Origin: an uncultured Acetatifactor sp.
Lineage (GTDB): Bacteria > Bacillota > Clostridia > Lachnospirales > Lachnospiraceae
Direction: 5' to 3'
Assembly: GCA_910578815.1 (NCBI GenBank)
Contig: CAJTSE010000022.1
Coordinates: forward strand, 1-51,964
Length of the DNA: 51,964 bases
Below the pieces are notes generated by a model, which did not search any database, had not been told where the DNA came from, and saw only the letters and a list, made by a program, of their open reading frames with translations. This document shows positions 15,719-25,074 of the stretch, in pieces (position 1 is the first letter of the stretch; each line of letters opens with the position of its first letter). A program made the translations under genes and the position numbers.

Positions 15719-16027
15719 CAAAAAGAATGCGTCTGCAAGCAAGCTTGCTCCGCATTCCCGCTTCCTTTCCCCTTCATCGGGCAGCATCGGGCAATCGCTT
15801 CGCGCTCGCCCGATGTCCGGCTTGCGCCGGATAAGAATCTCATGTCAAAAACGAGGCCGGGAGCAAGCTCCCTCCCTCGTTTCCGCCCCATACTATCGTC
15901 CGGGCTCAGCGGCTAATTGTTTCACAATTATCCGCTGCACGGCTTTCGCCGCATAGTCCACTCTCAAAAAGAATGCGTCTGCAAGCAAGCTTGCACCGCA
16001 TTCTCTTTGCTCCTGTCCTGCCCGGAC
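15719..16027. repeat. Cluster of REP-like nested palindromes downstream of spoIVB
   Basis: No gene is visible between the IS200 element and spoIVB. Two near-identical 33-base nested hairpins (15725-15757 and 15971-16003) have outer arms GAATGCG/CGCATTC and inner arms GCAAGC-AA-GCTTGC. A third hairpin at 15849-15882 has the same layout with different bases: outer AAACGAGG/CCTCGTTT and inner GGGAGC-AA-GCTCCC. Palindrome A copies with CGGCTTGCGCCG-like stems lie at about 15804-15832 and 15934-15962. The layout resembles bacterial REP/BIME clusters. Confidence 0.75.
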
Positions 16028-17380
16028 TTAATGCTGAAGCATATTTTCAATAAAAATCCCGTATCCTCTGGCGGAGTCCTGGACCAGTACGTGGGTCACC
16101 GCCCCGATAAACTTTCCGTTTTGGATTATCGGGCTGCCGCTCATGCCCTGAACAATCCCCCCCGTGATCTCCAATAACCTTTTGTCTGTAACCTTCAGCT
16201 CGATACCACGGTTTACATTGTCATGGTCCAAATGTATCTCCGTGATTTCCACATCATAATACTCCGCTTCTCCGTTTACAGTACAAAGTATCTGTGCTGG
16301 TCCTTTTACAATCTCCTGCTTAAGCCCGATGGGCAGCGGTTCATTTACCCCCAAAGCAAGAGCTTTTGCATTACAGGTGCCAAAAATCCCCTGTATACTG
16401 TTTTCTGTAATACTGCCAAGTATGTGATCATCGGTATAGACAATCATGCCCGTCATTTCTCCCGGATCCCCTACCGCTCCCTTTTTAATATCTATGATGC
16501 TTGTCTCATAAAGAGTACCGCCGCCCATGTGCATGAGAGTGCTTGTATCTACATCATTAATGCCGTGGCCAAGCGCTCCGAAGTTTCCCTGACTGTCAAT
16601 ATATGTCAAGGTTCCTACCCCCTGCGCATCGTCCCTGACCCAGACACCGATCTTATAATTTCCGGCCTCATCCCGTTCTGGCTTTATCTGCACATCCATA
16701 TTTTCCCCGTCTCGTTCTATTGTAAGAATCACGGGATTTCCACCGCAGTCCTCTACCATCCTGCTTAATTCATTCTTTTTATTTATGTCCTGTCCATTTA
16801 CCTTGCGAATATAATCTCCTGATTTTACTATGTTTTTTCCCGGCGAGTGCTTAAGGCCCTCTTCTCCCTGAAACTCTCCCGTCCCCACCACAAGCACTCC
16901 ATCCGTCTTTACATAAATTCCAATGGGCGCACCCACCGGTATCAGCGTCTGATCCTCGATGACCTGGATGCTGACCTGCTTGATGGGCAAAAAGCCAAAA
17001 AGTTTTACCTGCATCTGATAAACGGATTCCAGATTCATTTTCATAGTGACTGTTCTGCTCAGGTCAATATCCACAGCACCTGCCGGAATATTACTGCTTC
17101 CCTGATCACTTACGCTGAGAATCTCCGCCCTGGCCGGAACACCCAGGTGAAAGGATTCTTCCTCTCCTGCCCGGATATGAATCACCGAAGGAATGCTGCT
17201 ATCTATACGATAGTAAACCGTTCCTGTAAGTGCCGCACAGCTGATCATCAGCATCGCAGCCAGACAGGCCCTGTATATTTTCAGCCGTCTCACCTTTTTC
17301 TTCCATTTATCCAGTATCACTACCATATTTTTACCGGCCTGCTCCTGAATCTTTTCATTTTCATCTTTACTTTGTCTCAT
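16028..17380 (-). CDS. spoIVB: SpoIVB serine peptidase, sporulation signalling
   Basis: SpoIVB is secreted by the forespore and cleaves SpoIVFA to trigger sigma-K processing. The 450-residue product has an N-terminal membrane anchor (about 35-55), a PDZ domain (GEEGLKHSPGKNIVKSGDYIRKVNGQDI) and an S55 peptidase domain with the histidine in GALGHGI and the nucleophile in GMSGSPII near the C-terminus. I start at ATG 17380, preceded by GGGGAG. The frame is open further to 17449, but that part contains the carB terminator. The usual downstream partner spo0A is not present. Confidence 0.93.
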   Translation of the reverse strand: MRQSKDENEKIQEQAGKNMVVILDKWKKKVRRLKIYRACLAAMLMISCAALTGTVYYRIDSSIPSVIHIRAGEEESFHLGVPARAEILSVSDQGSSNIPAGAVDIDLSRTVTMKMNLESVYQMQVKLFGFLPIKQVSIQVIEDQTLIPVGAPIGIYVKTDGVLVVGTGEFQGEEGLKHSPGKNIVKSGDYIRKVNGQDINKKNELSRMVEDCGGNPVILTIERDGENMDVQIKPERDEAGNYKIGVWVRDDAQGVGTLTYIDSQGNFGALGHGINDVDTSTLMHMGGGTLYETSIIDIKKGAVGDPGEMTGMIVYTDDHILGSITENSIQGIFGTCNAKALALGVNEPLPIGLKQEIVKGPAQILCTVNGEAEYYDVEITEIHLDHDNVNRGIELKVTDKRLLEITGGIVQGMSGSPIIQNGKFIGAVTHVLVQDSARGYGIFIENMLQH

Positions 17381-17407
17381 GTCAACACACTCCCCAAAAG
17401 TCTGCTC

Positions 17408-17440
17408 AACAAAAAAAGACCCTCGCAAGAGTCTTTTTTC
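17408..17440 (-). terminator. Terminator between carB and spoIVB
   Basis: On the minus strand AGACTCT and AGGGTCT pair over 7 bp around TGCG, followed by seven T (17417-17411). The A-rich upstream side gives a T run on the other strand too. It ends carB transcription before spoIVB. Confidence 0.85.
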
Positions 17441-17526
17441 TTTGGTCAAACATAGTATGCGCCGTTTATATGAATTTATTCAAAATCAAATTTTACCTCA
17501 AAGCATAAAATACCGGCTTGGATACT

Positions 17527-20500
17527 CTATTTTTCGTCATCCTTTATACTTTTATGCAGACTCTGAAGTGACTGTATCTCTCCACTTCCGTTCTGCTTGA
17601 TCTGCAGGATGCCCTCCGCCGTGGCCTTTGCCGCCGCAATGGTGGTCATATACGGGATCTTACCCTTAATCGCCGCTTTCCGCAGATAGCTGTCGTCATG
17701 TACACTGTCCGCTCCCACAGGTGAATTGACAATCAGGTCAATTTTGCCGTTTGTAATCATATCAAGCACATTCGGCCGGCCCTCATACAGCTTCTTTACC
17801 AGCTCTGCCGGTATTCCTGCCTCCTGAATCAGCTTGCAGGTATTCCCCGTAGCAAGAATATGAAAACCTGCCTCATGGAAAATCCTTGCCACATTAACTA
17901 CCTCAGCCTTGTCCTTGCGATTGACGCTGATCAACACCGTTCCATCAAGGGGAAGCCTGGTCTGAGTAGCCTCCTGAGCCTTGAAAAACGCCTCGCCCAC
18001 AGTGGAAGCCAGCCCCAGCACCTCACCGGTGGAACGCATTTCGGGTCCTAAAATAGGATCAACCTCCGGGAACATATTAAAGGGAAATACCGCCTCCTTG
18101 ACTCCGTAATAGGGAATGGTCCGCCCTTTTAACGTGGGCACAGGAGAAGGCCTGCCCGTAATATCGGATGTAATAATATCCGTGGCCAGGGGCACCATGC
18201 GTATGCCGCATACCTTGGAAACCAGCGGCACCGTGCGGGAAGCTCTGGGATTTGCCTCTAGCACATAAACCCTGTCGTTTTCAATGGCATACTGCATATT
18301 CATCAGGCCCTTTACGTGCATTTCCTCCGCAATCCTGCGTGTGTAATCTTTGATAACCTCCACAATCTTTTCGGAAATATGTTTGGAAGGAATAATGCAG
18401 GCCGAGTCCCCGGAATGGACCCCTGCAAGCTCAATATGCTCCATTACTGCCGGCACAAAGGCATTCGTCCCGTCACTGATGGCATCCGCCTCGCATTCCG
18501 TGGCATGATTTAAGAAACGGTCGATCAGTATGGGCCGATCCGGCGTCACGCCCACCGCCGCCTGCATATAATTTACAAGGTTCTCGTCGTCATAAACCAC
18601 CTCCATGCCTCTGCCTCCCAGCACGTAGGAAGGGCGAACCATCACAGGGTAGCCAATTTGTTTTGCAGTTTCCAGAGCTTCTTCCACCGTGGAAGCCATA
18701 CCGGATTCCGGCATGGGAATCTCCAGCTTTTCCATCATAGACCTGAACTGATCACGATCCTCCGCCAAGTCAATCACGGAAGGCGCCGTACCAAGGATGC
18801 GCACACCGTTTTTCTCCAAATCCGCCGCCAGGTTTAAGGGCGTCTGTCCGCCAAACTGGGCAATTACTCCCATCGGTTTTTCTTTTTTATAAATGCTTAA
18901 TACATCCTCCAATGTCAAGGGTTCAAAATAGAGCTTGTCCGAGGTATCATAGTCCGTAGAGACCGTCTCCGGGTTACAGTTTACGATAATGGTCTCAAAA
19001 CCAAGCTTTTTTAGAGCCAGAGAAGCATGTACACAGCAATAGTCAAACTCAATACCCTGACCGATTCTGTTGGGACCACCGCCTAAAATCATCACTTTGG
19101 GCCGATCATTGCTGACCGGGTTTTTATCCGCTGCATTATAGGTGGAATAATAATATGCGCTGTCCTGTGTTCCGCTGACATGCACCCCCTCCCAGGCCTC
19201 TTCCAGTCCCAGCTCGATACGACGGTTCCTGATCTCCGCCTCCGGGATCTCCAGCAACTGACTTAAATACTTATCGGAAAATCCGTCCTTTTTGGCGGCA
19301 ATCAGCTTTTCCGCCTCCGGCAGGCTGCCTTTGCAGGACAGCAGGACTTCTTCCTCTTCCACCAGCTCTTTCATCTGCTGAATAAACCAGCTTTTCACAT
19401 GGGTTATTTCATGAAGTTCTTCTACGGAAGCTCCCTTGCGCAGGGCTTCATACATGATAAAGTGGCGCTCACTTGAGGGCGTAGCCAGCATCTGCAGAAG
19501 CTGCTCCTTTGACATGACTCTCAGCTTTTCAATCTGGCCCAGGCCGTAACGCCCCGTCTCCAGGCTGCGGATGGCTTTCTGGAAGGCTTCCTTGTAATTC
19601 TTACCGATACTCATAACCTCGCCCACGGCACGCATCTGGGTGCCCAGCTTATCTTCCACACCCTTGAATTTTTCAAAAGCCCAGCGGGCAAATTTGATCA
19701 CTACATAATCTCCGTCCGGCACATACTGATCCAAAGTGCCGTACTTACCGCAGGGAATGTCCTTTAAGGTAAGCCCTGCTGCCAGCATGGCGCTCACAAG
19801 GGCGATGGGGAAGCCGGTAGCCTTGGAAGCCAGCGCAGAAGAACGGGAGGTACGGGGATTAATCTCAATCACGATCACACGATCGCTTACCGGGTCATGG
19901 GCAAACTGCACATTGGTGCCGCCGATGACCTGCACGGACTCCACAATGCGATAAGCATATTCCTGCAGCCTTGCCTGCAGCTCCTTTGAGATGGTCAGCA
20001 TGGGCGCCGCGCAGAAGGAATCCCCGGTATGTACCCCCATGGGATCAATATTTTCAATAAAGCAGACCGTGATCAGCTTACCGTCTGCATCCCGGACTAC
20101 CTCCAGCTCCAGCTCTTCCCAGCCTAAAATGGATTCCTCCACCAGTACCTGTCCCACCAGGCTGGCCTGCAGCCCTCTGGCACAGACGGTCTTTAATTCC
20201 TCCTTGTTGTACACCAGCCCGCCGCCAGCGCCGCCCATGGTATAAGCAGGACGCAGTACCACCGGATACCCCAGTCTGTCCGCAATCTGCAGGGCATCTT
20301 CTACGCTGTAAGCCACCTCACTGCGGGCCATCTCAATTCCCAGTTCGTTCATGGTCTTTTTAAATTCAATCCGATCCTCGCCGCGCTCAATGGCATCCAC
20401 CTGAACGCCGATGACTTTCACGTTATATTTCTCCAAAATACCGGCCGAGGCCAGCTCTGCACATAAATTCAGTCCCGACTGTCCGCCCAGGTTAGGCAGC

Positions 20501-20757
20501 AGCGCATCCGGCCGCTCCTTTGCAATAATCTGCTCCAGCCGCTCCTTATTTAAAGGCTCGATATAAGTGACATCAGCCGTCTCCGGATCCGTCATGATGG
20601 TTGCCGGGTTAGAGTTCACCAGCACAATCTCATAGCCCAGTTTTTTTAACGCCTTACAGGCCTGGGTGCCGGAATAGTCAAACTCACACGCCTGCCCGAT
20701 GATGATGGGGCCCGAACCTATAATCAGTACCTTATGAATGTCTGTTCTCTGTGTCAT
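17527..20757 (-). CDS. carB: Carbamoyl-phosphate synthase large subunit
   Basis: CarB makes carbamoyl phosphate from ammonia, bicarbonate and two ATP for arginine and pyrimidine synthesis. At 1076 residues it is full length, with two homologous ATP-grasp halves (KVLIIGSGPIIIGQACEFDYSGTQ near the start; KVMILGGGPNRIGQGIEFDYCC in the second half) and a C-terminal MGS-like allosteric domain. I start at MTQRTDIHK (20757), the family start, preceded by AGGAAGGG at some distance. The frame is open 20 codons further. No carA is adjacent. The gene sits alone between recN and spoIVB and ends at its own terminator. Confidence 0.96.
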   Translation of the reverse strand: MTQRTDIHKVLIIGSGPIIIGQACEFDYSGTQACKALKKLGYEIVLVNSNPATIMTDPETADVTYIEPLNKERLEQIIAKERPDALLPNLGGQSGLNLCAELASAGILEKYNVKVIGVQVDAIERGEDRIEFKKTMNELGIEMARSEVAYSVEDALQIADRLGYPVVLRPAYTMGGAGGGLVYNKEELKTVCARGLQASLVGQVLVEESILGWEELELEVVRDADGKLITVCFIENIDPMGVHTGDSFCAAPMLTISKELQARLQEYAYRIVESVQVIGGTNVQFAHDPVSDRVIVIEINPRTSRSSALASKATGFPIALVSAMLAAGLTLKDIPCGKYGTLDQYVPDGDYVVIKFARWAFEKFKGVEDKLGTQMRAVGEVMSIGKNYKEAFQKAIRSLETGRYGLGQIEKLRVMSKEQLLQMLATPSSERHFIMYEALRKGASVEELHEITHVKSWFIQQMKELVEEEEVLLSCKGSLPEAEKLIAAKKDGFSDKYLSQLLEIPEAEIRNRRIELGLEEAWEGVHVSGTQDSAYYYSTYNAADKNPVSNDRPKVMILGGGPNRIGQGIEFDYCCVHASLALKKLGFETIIVNCNPETVSTDYDTSDKLYFEPLTLEDVLSIYKKEKPMGVIAQFGGQTPLNLAADLEKNGVRILGTAPSVIDLAEDRDQFRSMMEKLEIPMPESGMASTVEEALETAKQIGYPVMVRPSYVLGGRGMEVVYDDENLVNYMQAAVGVTPDRPILIDRFLNHATECEADAISDGTNAFVPAVMEHIELAGVHSGDSACIIPSKHISEKIVEVIKDYTRRIAEEMHVKGLMNMQYAIENDRVYVLEANPRASRTVPLVSKVCGIRMVPLATDIITSDITGRPSPVPTLKGRTIPYYGVKEAVFPFNMFPEVDPILGPEMRSTGEVLGLASTVGEAFFKAQEATQTRLPLDGTVLISVNRKDKAEVVNVARIFHEAGFHILATGNTCKLIQEAGIPAELVKKLYEGRPNVLDMITNGKIDLIVNSPVGADSVHDDSYLRKAAIKGKIPYMTTIAAAKATAEGILQIKQNGSGEIQSLQSLHKSIKDDEK

Positions 20758-20953
20758 ATTATACCATGCCCTTCCTGTCCTGCGAATTTCCGGCAACAGA
20801 CTGCCTGTTCCTGCCATATGCCGCCGCAGGTATCGTTTTGTATTATTTTTGTTTTACTTCACACCATAATATATCAAAATGCGGCGCTTGAAAATACCCA
20901 AATTTATTTTTTCAGGAGAGCATCTCCTTGGTAGGTATCTCTTTGGGAGGCAC

Positions 20954-22663
20954 CTACCTGGGAGGCGCCTCCCTGCGATGTTTATCCTTCAGCTCCTTTG
21001 CCTGAGCCCGCATCTCCCCGGCATTGGACATGGCCGCCTGCGATAGCTCGTCGCCGCCTAACAGCCTGGCCAACTCCTGCATTCCCTCTTCCTCCTCCAG
21101 GGCACGGATGTCCGTGATAGTATTGTCCCCGCTGCTGCTCTTTTCAATGCAAAAATGCCTGTCCGCCATCGCCGCAATCTGGGGCAGATGAGTAATACAG
21201 ATCACCTGATGGCTGTGGGCCAGCACATCCAGCTGGCCGGATACCTTCCAGGCCGTTCTGCCGCTGATCCCCGCGTCGATTTCGTCAAAGATCAGCGTAT
21301 CTACATCATCCCTGCCTGCCAGCACCGTTTTAATGGCCAGCATGACCCTGGATAGCTCTCCTCCGCTGGCCACCTGACTTAAAGGCTTCAACGACTCCCC
21401 CGGATTGGTGGAAATCAGAAATTCCACATCATCCCATCCCCTGGCCGTAATATCCTGCTCCGGCCGCACTGCTATTTCAAATTCCACCGTTAAAAAATTT
21501 AACTGCACAAGGGCCTCCTTCAGCTGCTTCTGCAGCACCGGCCCGTTTTTTTGCCGAATTTTGGTGAGCCTCTTACATGCCTCTTTCAGCTCCTTTTCTG
21601 CCTCCGCCAGCTCCTTCGTAAGCTTGTCCATATAGGCATCGTAATCTTCCAGTTTTTCCAGCAGCCGCTTTTTTTCCTCCCCATATTCTATCACGTCACG
21701 GATGGTCCTTCCGTATTTTCCCTTTAAATGATTCAGCAGATTCAGCCGCCCTTCCACGGCAGCAAAATCCTCCCCGTCAAACTCGCAGTCCGTCATATAT
21801 TCCGCCACATCCCGATTATAATCCGCAAGAAGGCTGTCAATCTCCGTCAGCTGCTCTTCCATTTCCGCCAGCTTCCGATCATAGGAAGTAACACTGCGAA
21901 GCGCCCTCAGCGCCCGTCCCAATGCACTTCCTGCCCCTCCCTCACTGTCATTTCCTGTCAACCGCAGACTCTCCGCCAGACTCTCCAGAATTCTTTTACT
22001 GTTGATCATCAAACGGTAGCGCTGCTCCAGTTCCTCGTCCTCCCCTTCCTTCAGCTCTGCCTCTCGGATTTCCTGATATTCAAATTCGGACAGAGAACGC
22101 TCCCTCGCTTTTGTCTCTTCATCCATGGCTTCCTCTTCCAGGGATTTTCTGATTCTTCTGCATCGGTCATACTCCCTGGCTACGGCTTCCGCTGCCGTCT
22201 CATACTCCCCGCCGCAATAGGAATCCAGGATTTCCATATGCTTCCGCTTGTTCAACAGCGATTGATGCTCATGTTGTCCATGAATATCAATCAGTGTTTC
22301 CGCCAGCTCCTTCACCTGCTTTGCAGTAACCGTCTCCCCGTTTATCTTGCAGACACTTTTCCCTGTCTGCATTTTCCGGCTGATAATCACCGCACCGTCC
22401 TCCGGCTCTTCCAGTTCCATTTGTGCCAGCTTCTCCCTGACCTGCGGACTATCCCCGTCAAACACAAGCTCTACCAGGGCGCTTTCCGCCCCCGTGCGAA
22501 GCATATCCCTGTCAAATTTTCCCCCCAGCGCCAGATTGATGCTTCCAATCAACAGGGATTTTCCCGCTCCCGTCTCACCGGTAAGAATATTTAATCCCCG
22601 TCCGAATTCCACCTCCGTCTCCCGAATCAGCGCCAGATTTTTCACATGTAAACTAAGCAGCAT
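20954..22663 (-). CDS. recN: DNA repair protein RecN
   Basis: RecN is an SMC-like ATPase that gathers DNA ends during double-strand break repair. The 569-residue protein has Walker A GETGAGKS at about 29-36, long coiled coils (about 150-360), the ABC signature ASGGELSRVML and Walker B LIFDEIDAGISG. The length is normal. It follows argR in the conserved clostridial order. The last codons overlap a GC-rich repeat-like stretch (GGGAGGCGCCTCCC), so the C-terminal tail is probably variable. Confidence 0.96.
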   Translation of the reverse strand: MLLSLHVKNLALIRETEVEFGRGLNILTGETGAGKSLLIGSINLALGGKFDRDMLRTGAESALVELVFDGDSPQVREKLAQMELEEPEDGAVIISRKMQTGKSVCKINGETVTAKQVKELAETLIDIHGQHEHQSLLNKRKHMEILDSYCGGEYETAAEAVAREYDRCRRIRKSLEEEAMDEETKARERSLSEFEYQEIREAELKEGEDEELEQRYRLMINSKRILESLAESLRLTGNDSEGGAGSALGRALRALRSVTSYDRKLAEMEEQLTEIDSLLADYNRDVAEYMTDCEFDGEDFAAVEGRLNLLNHLKGKYGRTIRDVIEYGEEKKRLLEKLEDYDAYMDKLTKELAEAEKELKEACKRLTKIRQKNGPVLQKQLKEALVQLNFLTVEFEIAVRPEQDITARGWDDVEFLISTNPGESLKPLSQVASGGELSRVMLAIKTVLAGRDDVDTLIFDEIDAGISGRTAWKVSGQLDVLAHSHQVICITHLPQIAAMADRHFCIEKSSSGDNTITDIRALEEEEGMQELARLLGGDELSQAAMSNAGEMRAQAKELKDKHRREAPPR

Positions 22664-22771
22664 ATTTTATCTATATTTCCTCCAATTCCAGACATACCGC
22701 CTCCGGCGGCATTGTCGACTTTATCGGCACAAACAATCCTTAAAACCAACCTTAGAAAATCTTCATTCCGT

Positions 22772-23218
22772 TCACACTAACCGTTGCAGCCTCTCCATCA
22801 ATATTTTTGTATCCTCCACGGTGCGAACCGCCACAAAAATCGTGTCGTCCCCCGCGATACAGCCTACCACCTCGGCAAAACGCAGCTCATCCAGCGCTGC
22901 CGCCACCGCCATAGCCATGCCGGAGACCGTTTTCACCACCAGTATATTCCCGGCCATATCCATGGAAAGGAAGCCGTCCCGCAGGACACGGATATATTTA
23001 TCCCCTTTACGCTCATCTCCTTGCTCCAAAACCACATATTTCTGGCCGCCTCCGGCCGCGGCAACCTTGGAAAGTTTCAACTCCCTTATATCTCTGGAAA
23101 CGGTGGCCTGCGTCACATTGAAGCCCGCCTCCCTAAGCCTGCCCGCCAGTTCCTCCTGTGTTTCCACATCATATTTTTGTATGATTTCCACAATCTTTCC
23201 ATGCCGAACCTTTTTCAT
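22772..23218 (-). CDS. argR: Arginine repressor ArgR/AhrC
   Basis: This is the arginine-dependent hexameric repressor of arginine synthesis genes. The 148 residues comprise an N-terminal winged helix (1-70, with TVSRDIRELKL holding S41-R42) and a C-terminal arginine-binding oligomerisation domain with G-C-I-A-GDD (123-125) and TIFVAVRT. It lies between nadK and recN, 69 bases after nadK. This position is conserved in Firmicutes and probably reflects co-transcription rather than arginine control. Confidence 0.96.
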   Translation of the reverse strand: MKKVRHGKIVEIIQKYDVETQEELAGRLREAGFNVTQATVSRDIRELKLSKVAAAGGGQKYVVLEQGDERKGDKYIRVLRDGFLSMDMAGNILVVKTVSGMAMAVAAALDELRFAEVVGCIAGDDTIFVAVRTVEDTKILMERLQRLV

Positions 23219-23287
23219 CTATCTGCCTTCTGCCTTTCCGGTCTTTTTGTCCTTTCCGCCTTTTGCCTTCCTCTTTCCTCCCTGTCT

Positions 23288-24178
23288 CTAATCCGAAAGT
23301 TTCCCGTGCAGCACCTCCAAAAAGCTGACACGATTCAACCGTATAAACTCCGCAACTTTTTGGGACTGCATAATGCGGATCCTGTCCCCCGTACAAAGGG
23401 GAATCCCGCGGCCGCCGTCAAAGCTGGCTTCCACTGTCTGCTCTCCGCCGTCACCGCCTTGAGGAATTTCAATCTCGATTACATCCTCAGGAGAAAGGAT
23501 AATGCTTCTTTGATTCAATGTATGAGGACAAATGGGCGTCAGTATAATCAGCTTTGCCTGAGGTGCAACCAGCGGTCCCCCCGCAGACAGATTATAGCCC
23601 GTAGACCCGGTAGGGGTGGTAACGATCATACCGTCCGCACAGTAAGTGTTAAGAAACTGGCCATTGACATAAATGTTAAAGCGAATGATCCGCAGCGGCC
23701 CGCTCCGCGCTATGACAATATCATTTAGGGCCCAGTCCTCCTGCCGGCTTCCGCCCAATTTGTTTTCTTCCTCACTGCCTTCTTCCGATTTTCTTTCTCC
23801 TGGTTTTTCCGCTCCGTGCCCTTTAAGGTATGCCCTGCCGTGGAGCATCATACGGCTCTCCCGCTCATAATCGCCTTTGATCAGACGTTCCAACGCCTCT
23901 TCCAGGTGATCCGGCTCAATCTCTGTCAAATATCCAAGCGTGCCCAGGTTGACGCCGATCATAGGAACGTTCCGTTCTCTGGTTTCTCTGGCCGCCCGGA
24001 GCATAGTGCCGTCACCGCCCAGCACAATCATACAGTCCGCCGTCTCACTCCAGTCCGCACCCTCAGTCTTTAATAAAACCTTCCGCCCCCGCTTCTCCAG
24101 ATAACTGCGGATGCGCTCCGTAACTGCCAGTCCCTTGTCTTTTTGCCTGTTTGTATAGATCAAAAACTGTTTTGCCAT
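23288..24178 (-). CDS. nadK: NAD kinase
   Basis: NadK phosphorylates NAD to NADP. The 296-residue protein starts MAKQFLIYTNRQKDKG at ATG 24178, whose A is the last base of the tlyA stop (TAATG). The open frame before it lies inside tlyA. The motif IVLGGDGTMLRAAR, the segment NLGTLGYLTEIEP and the conserved TPTGSTGYNLSAGGPL are present. A glutamate- and lysine-rich insert (about 137-155, GAEKPGERKSEEGSEEENK) is unusual and probably a surface loop. Confidence 0.96.
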   Translation of the reverse strand: MAKQFLIYTNRQKDKGLAVTERIRSYLEKRGRKVLLKTEGADWSETADCMIVLGGDGTMLRAARETRERNVPMIGVNLGTLGYLTEIEPDHLEEALERLIKGDYERESRMMLHGRAYLKGHGAEKPGERKSEEGSEEENKLGGSRQEDWALNDIVIARSGPLRIIRFNIYVNGQFLNTYCADGMIVTTPTGSTGYNLSAGGPLVAPQAKLIILTPICPHTLNQRSIILSPEDVIEIEIPQGGDGGEQTVEASFDGGRGIPLCTGDRIRIMQSQKVAEFIRLNRVSFLEVLHGKLSD

Positions 24179-25074
24179 TACTTTGCTCCATCCTCTTTCG
24201 CATGAGAATTTTCCACTATCTCCCGGATCAGCCTCTGCCACTCTTCACACCCGGACAATCCGCTCCCAGCCTCCATTATCTCGCGCAAAGCAGATTCCGC
24301 CTCCTGCTCCGTAAGTCCACGGACTTCGTTTTCAGGCTCCTGCTCCTTGATAAGATGCAAAAGATACTCAATATTGCCTTCCGGCCCCCTGATGGGAGAA
24401 TAATCCAGCCCCAGCACACAAAAGCCAATGCTGTCTGCATAATCCACTATTTTCCCGATCACCTCACGGTGGGTTTCAGGCTCTCTTACCACTCCGTTCT
24501 TTCCCACCTTCTCCCTGCCGGCCTCAAACTGAGGCTTAATCAGGCACACCATTTCTCCGCCTGCCCTTAACAGATTGCGAGCTGGAATCAATATCTTCGT
24601 CAGAGAAATAAAGGACACGTCCACGCTGGCAAAATCCAGGTCGTCGCTTATATCTTCTCTGACCATGTATCGGAAATTAGTCTGTTCCATACAGACCACC
24701 CTTTCGTCGTTTCTCAGCTTCCAGGCAAGCTGCCCATGCCCCACATCCACCGCATACACCTTTGCCGCTCCATTTTGCAGCATACAGTCGGTAAAGCCGC
24801 CGGTGGAAGCTCCTATGTCCATGCAGACCATTTTCTCCAAGGAAAGCCCCCAGACCTGCATGGCTTTCTCCAGTTTTAATCCGCCCCTGCTCACATACCT
24901 TAACGCATGCTCCCTGATCTCAAGCCTGATTTTACTCTCGTCGAAGAAGGTTCCTGCCTTGTCCTCCTTCTGGCCGTTGACATAGACATTTCCCGACATA
25001 ATGATCGCTTTTGCCTTCTCTCTGGAAACGGCATATCCCCGGTTTACCAAAATCACATCCAGCCGCTCCTTCAT
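24178..25074 (-). CDS. tlyA: TlyA-family rRNA 2'-O-methyltransferase / hemolysin A homologue
   Basis: This is the YqxC/TlyA family: an S4 RNA-binding domain (1-60, RLDVILVNRGYAVSREKAKAIIMSGNVYVNG) followed by a FtsJ-like methyltransferase with the SAM loop DIGASTGGFTD at 86-96 and DVSFISLTK. In relatives it methylates ribosomal RNA. It overlaps the dxs stop by four bases (ATGA) and shares a base with nadK, so the three genes are coupled. The length of 298 residues is slightly above the usual 270, the extra being an acidic C-terminal tail. Confidence 0.94.
   Translation of the reverse strand: MKERLDVILVNRGYAVSREKAKAIIMSGNVYVNGQKEDKAGTFFDESKIRLEIREHALRYVSRGGLKLEKAMQVWGLSLEKMVCMDIGASTGGFTDCMLQNGAAKVYAVDVGHGQLAWKLRNDERVVCMEQTNFRYMVREDISDDLDFASVDVSFISLTKILIPARNLLRAGGEMVCLIKPQFEAGREKVGKNGVVREPETHREVIGKIVDYADSIGFCVLGLDYSPIRGPEGNIEYLLHLIKEQEPENEVRGLTEQEAESALREIMEAGSGLSGCEEWQRLIREIVENSHAKEDGAK

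Noticed and set aside
20880..20953. GGAGA/TCTCC hairpin after recN as a terminator
   Set aside because: On the recN strand no T run follows it; the T run lies on the wrong side.
21728..23728. Long plus-strand frames opposite recN, argR and nadK
   Set aside because: They are antisense to well-supported conserved genes and have unnatural composition; GC-rich shadows.
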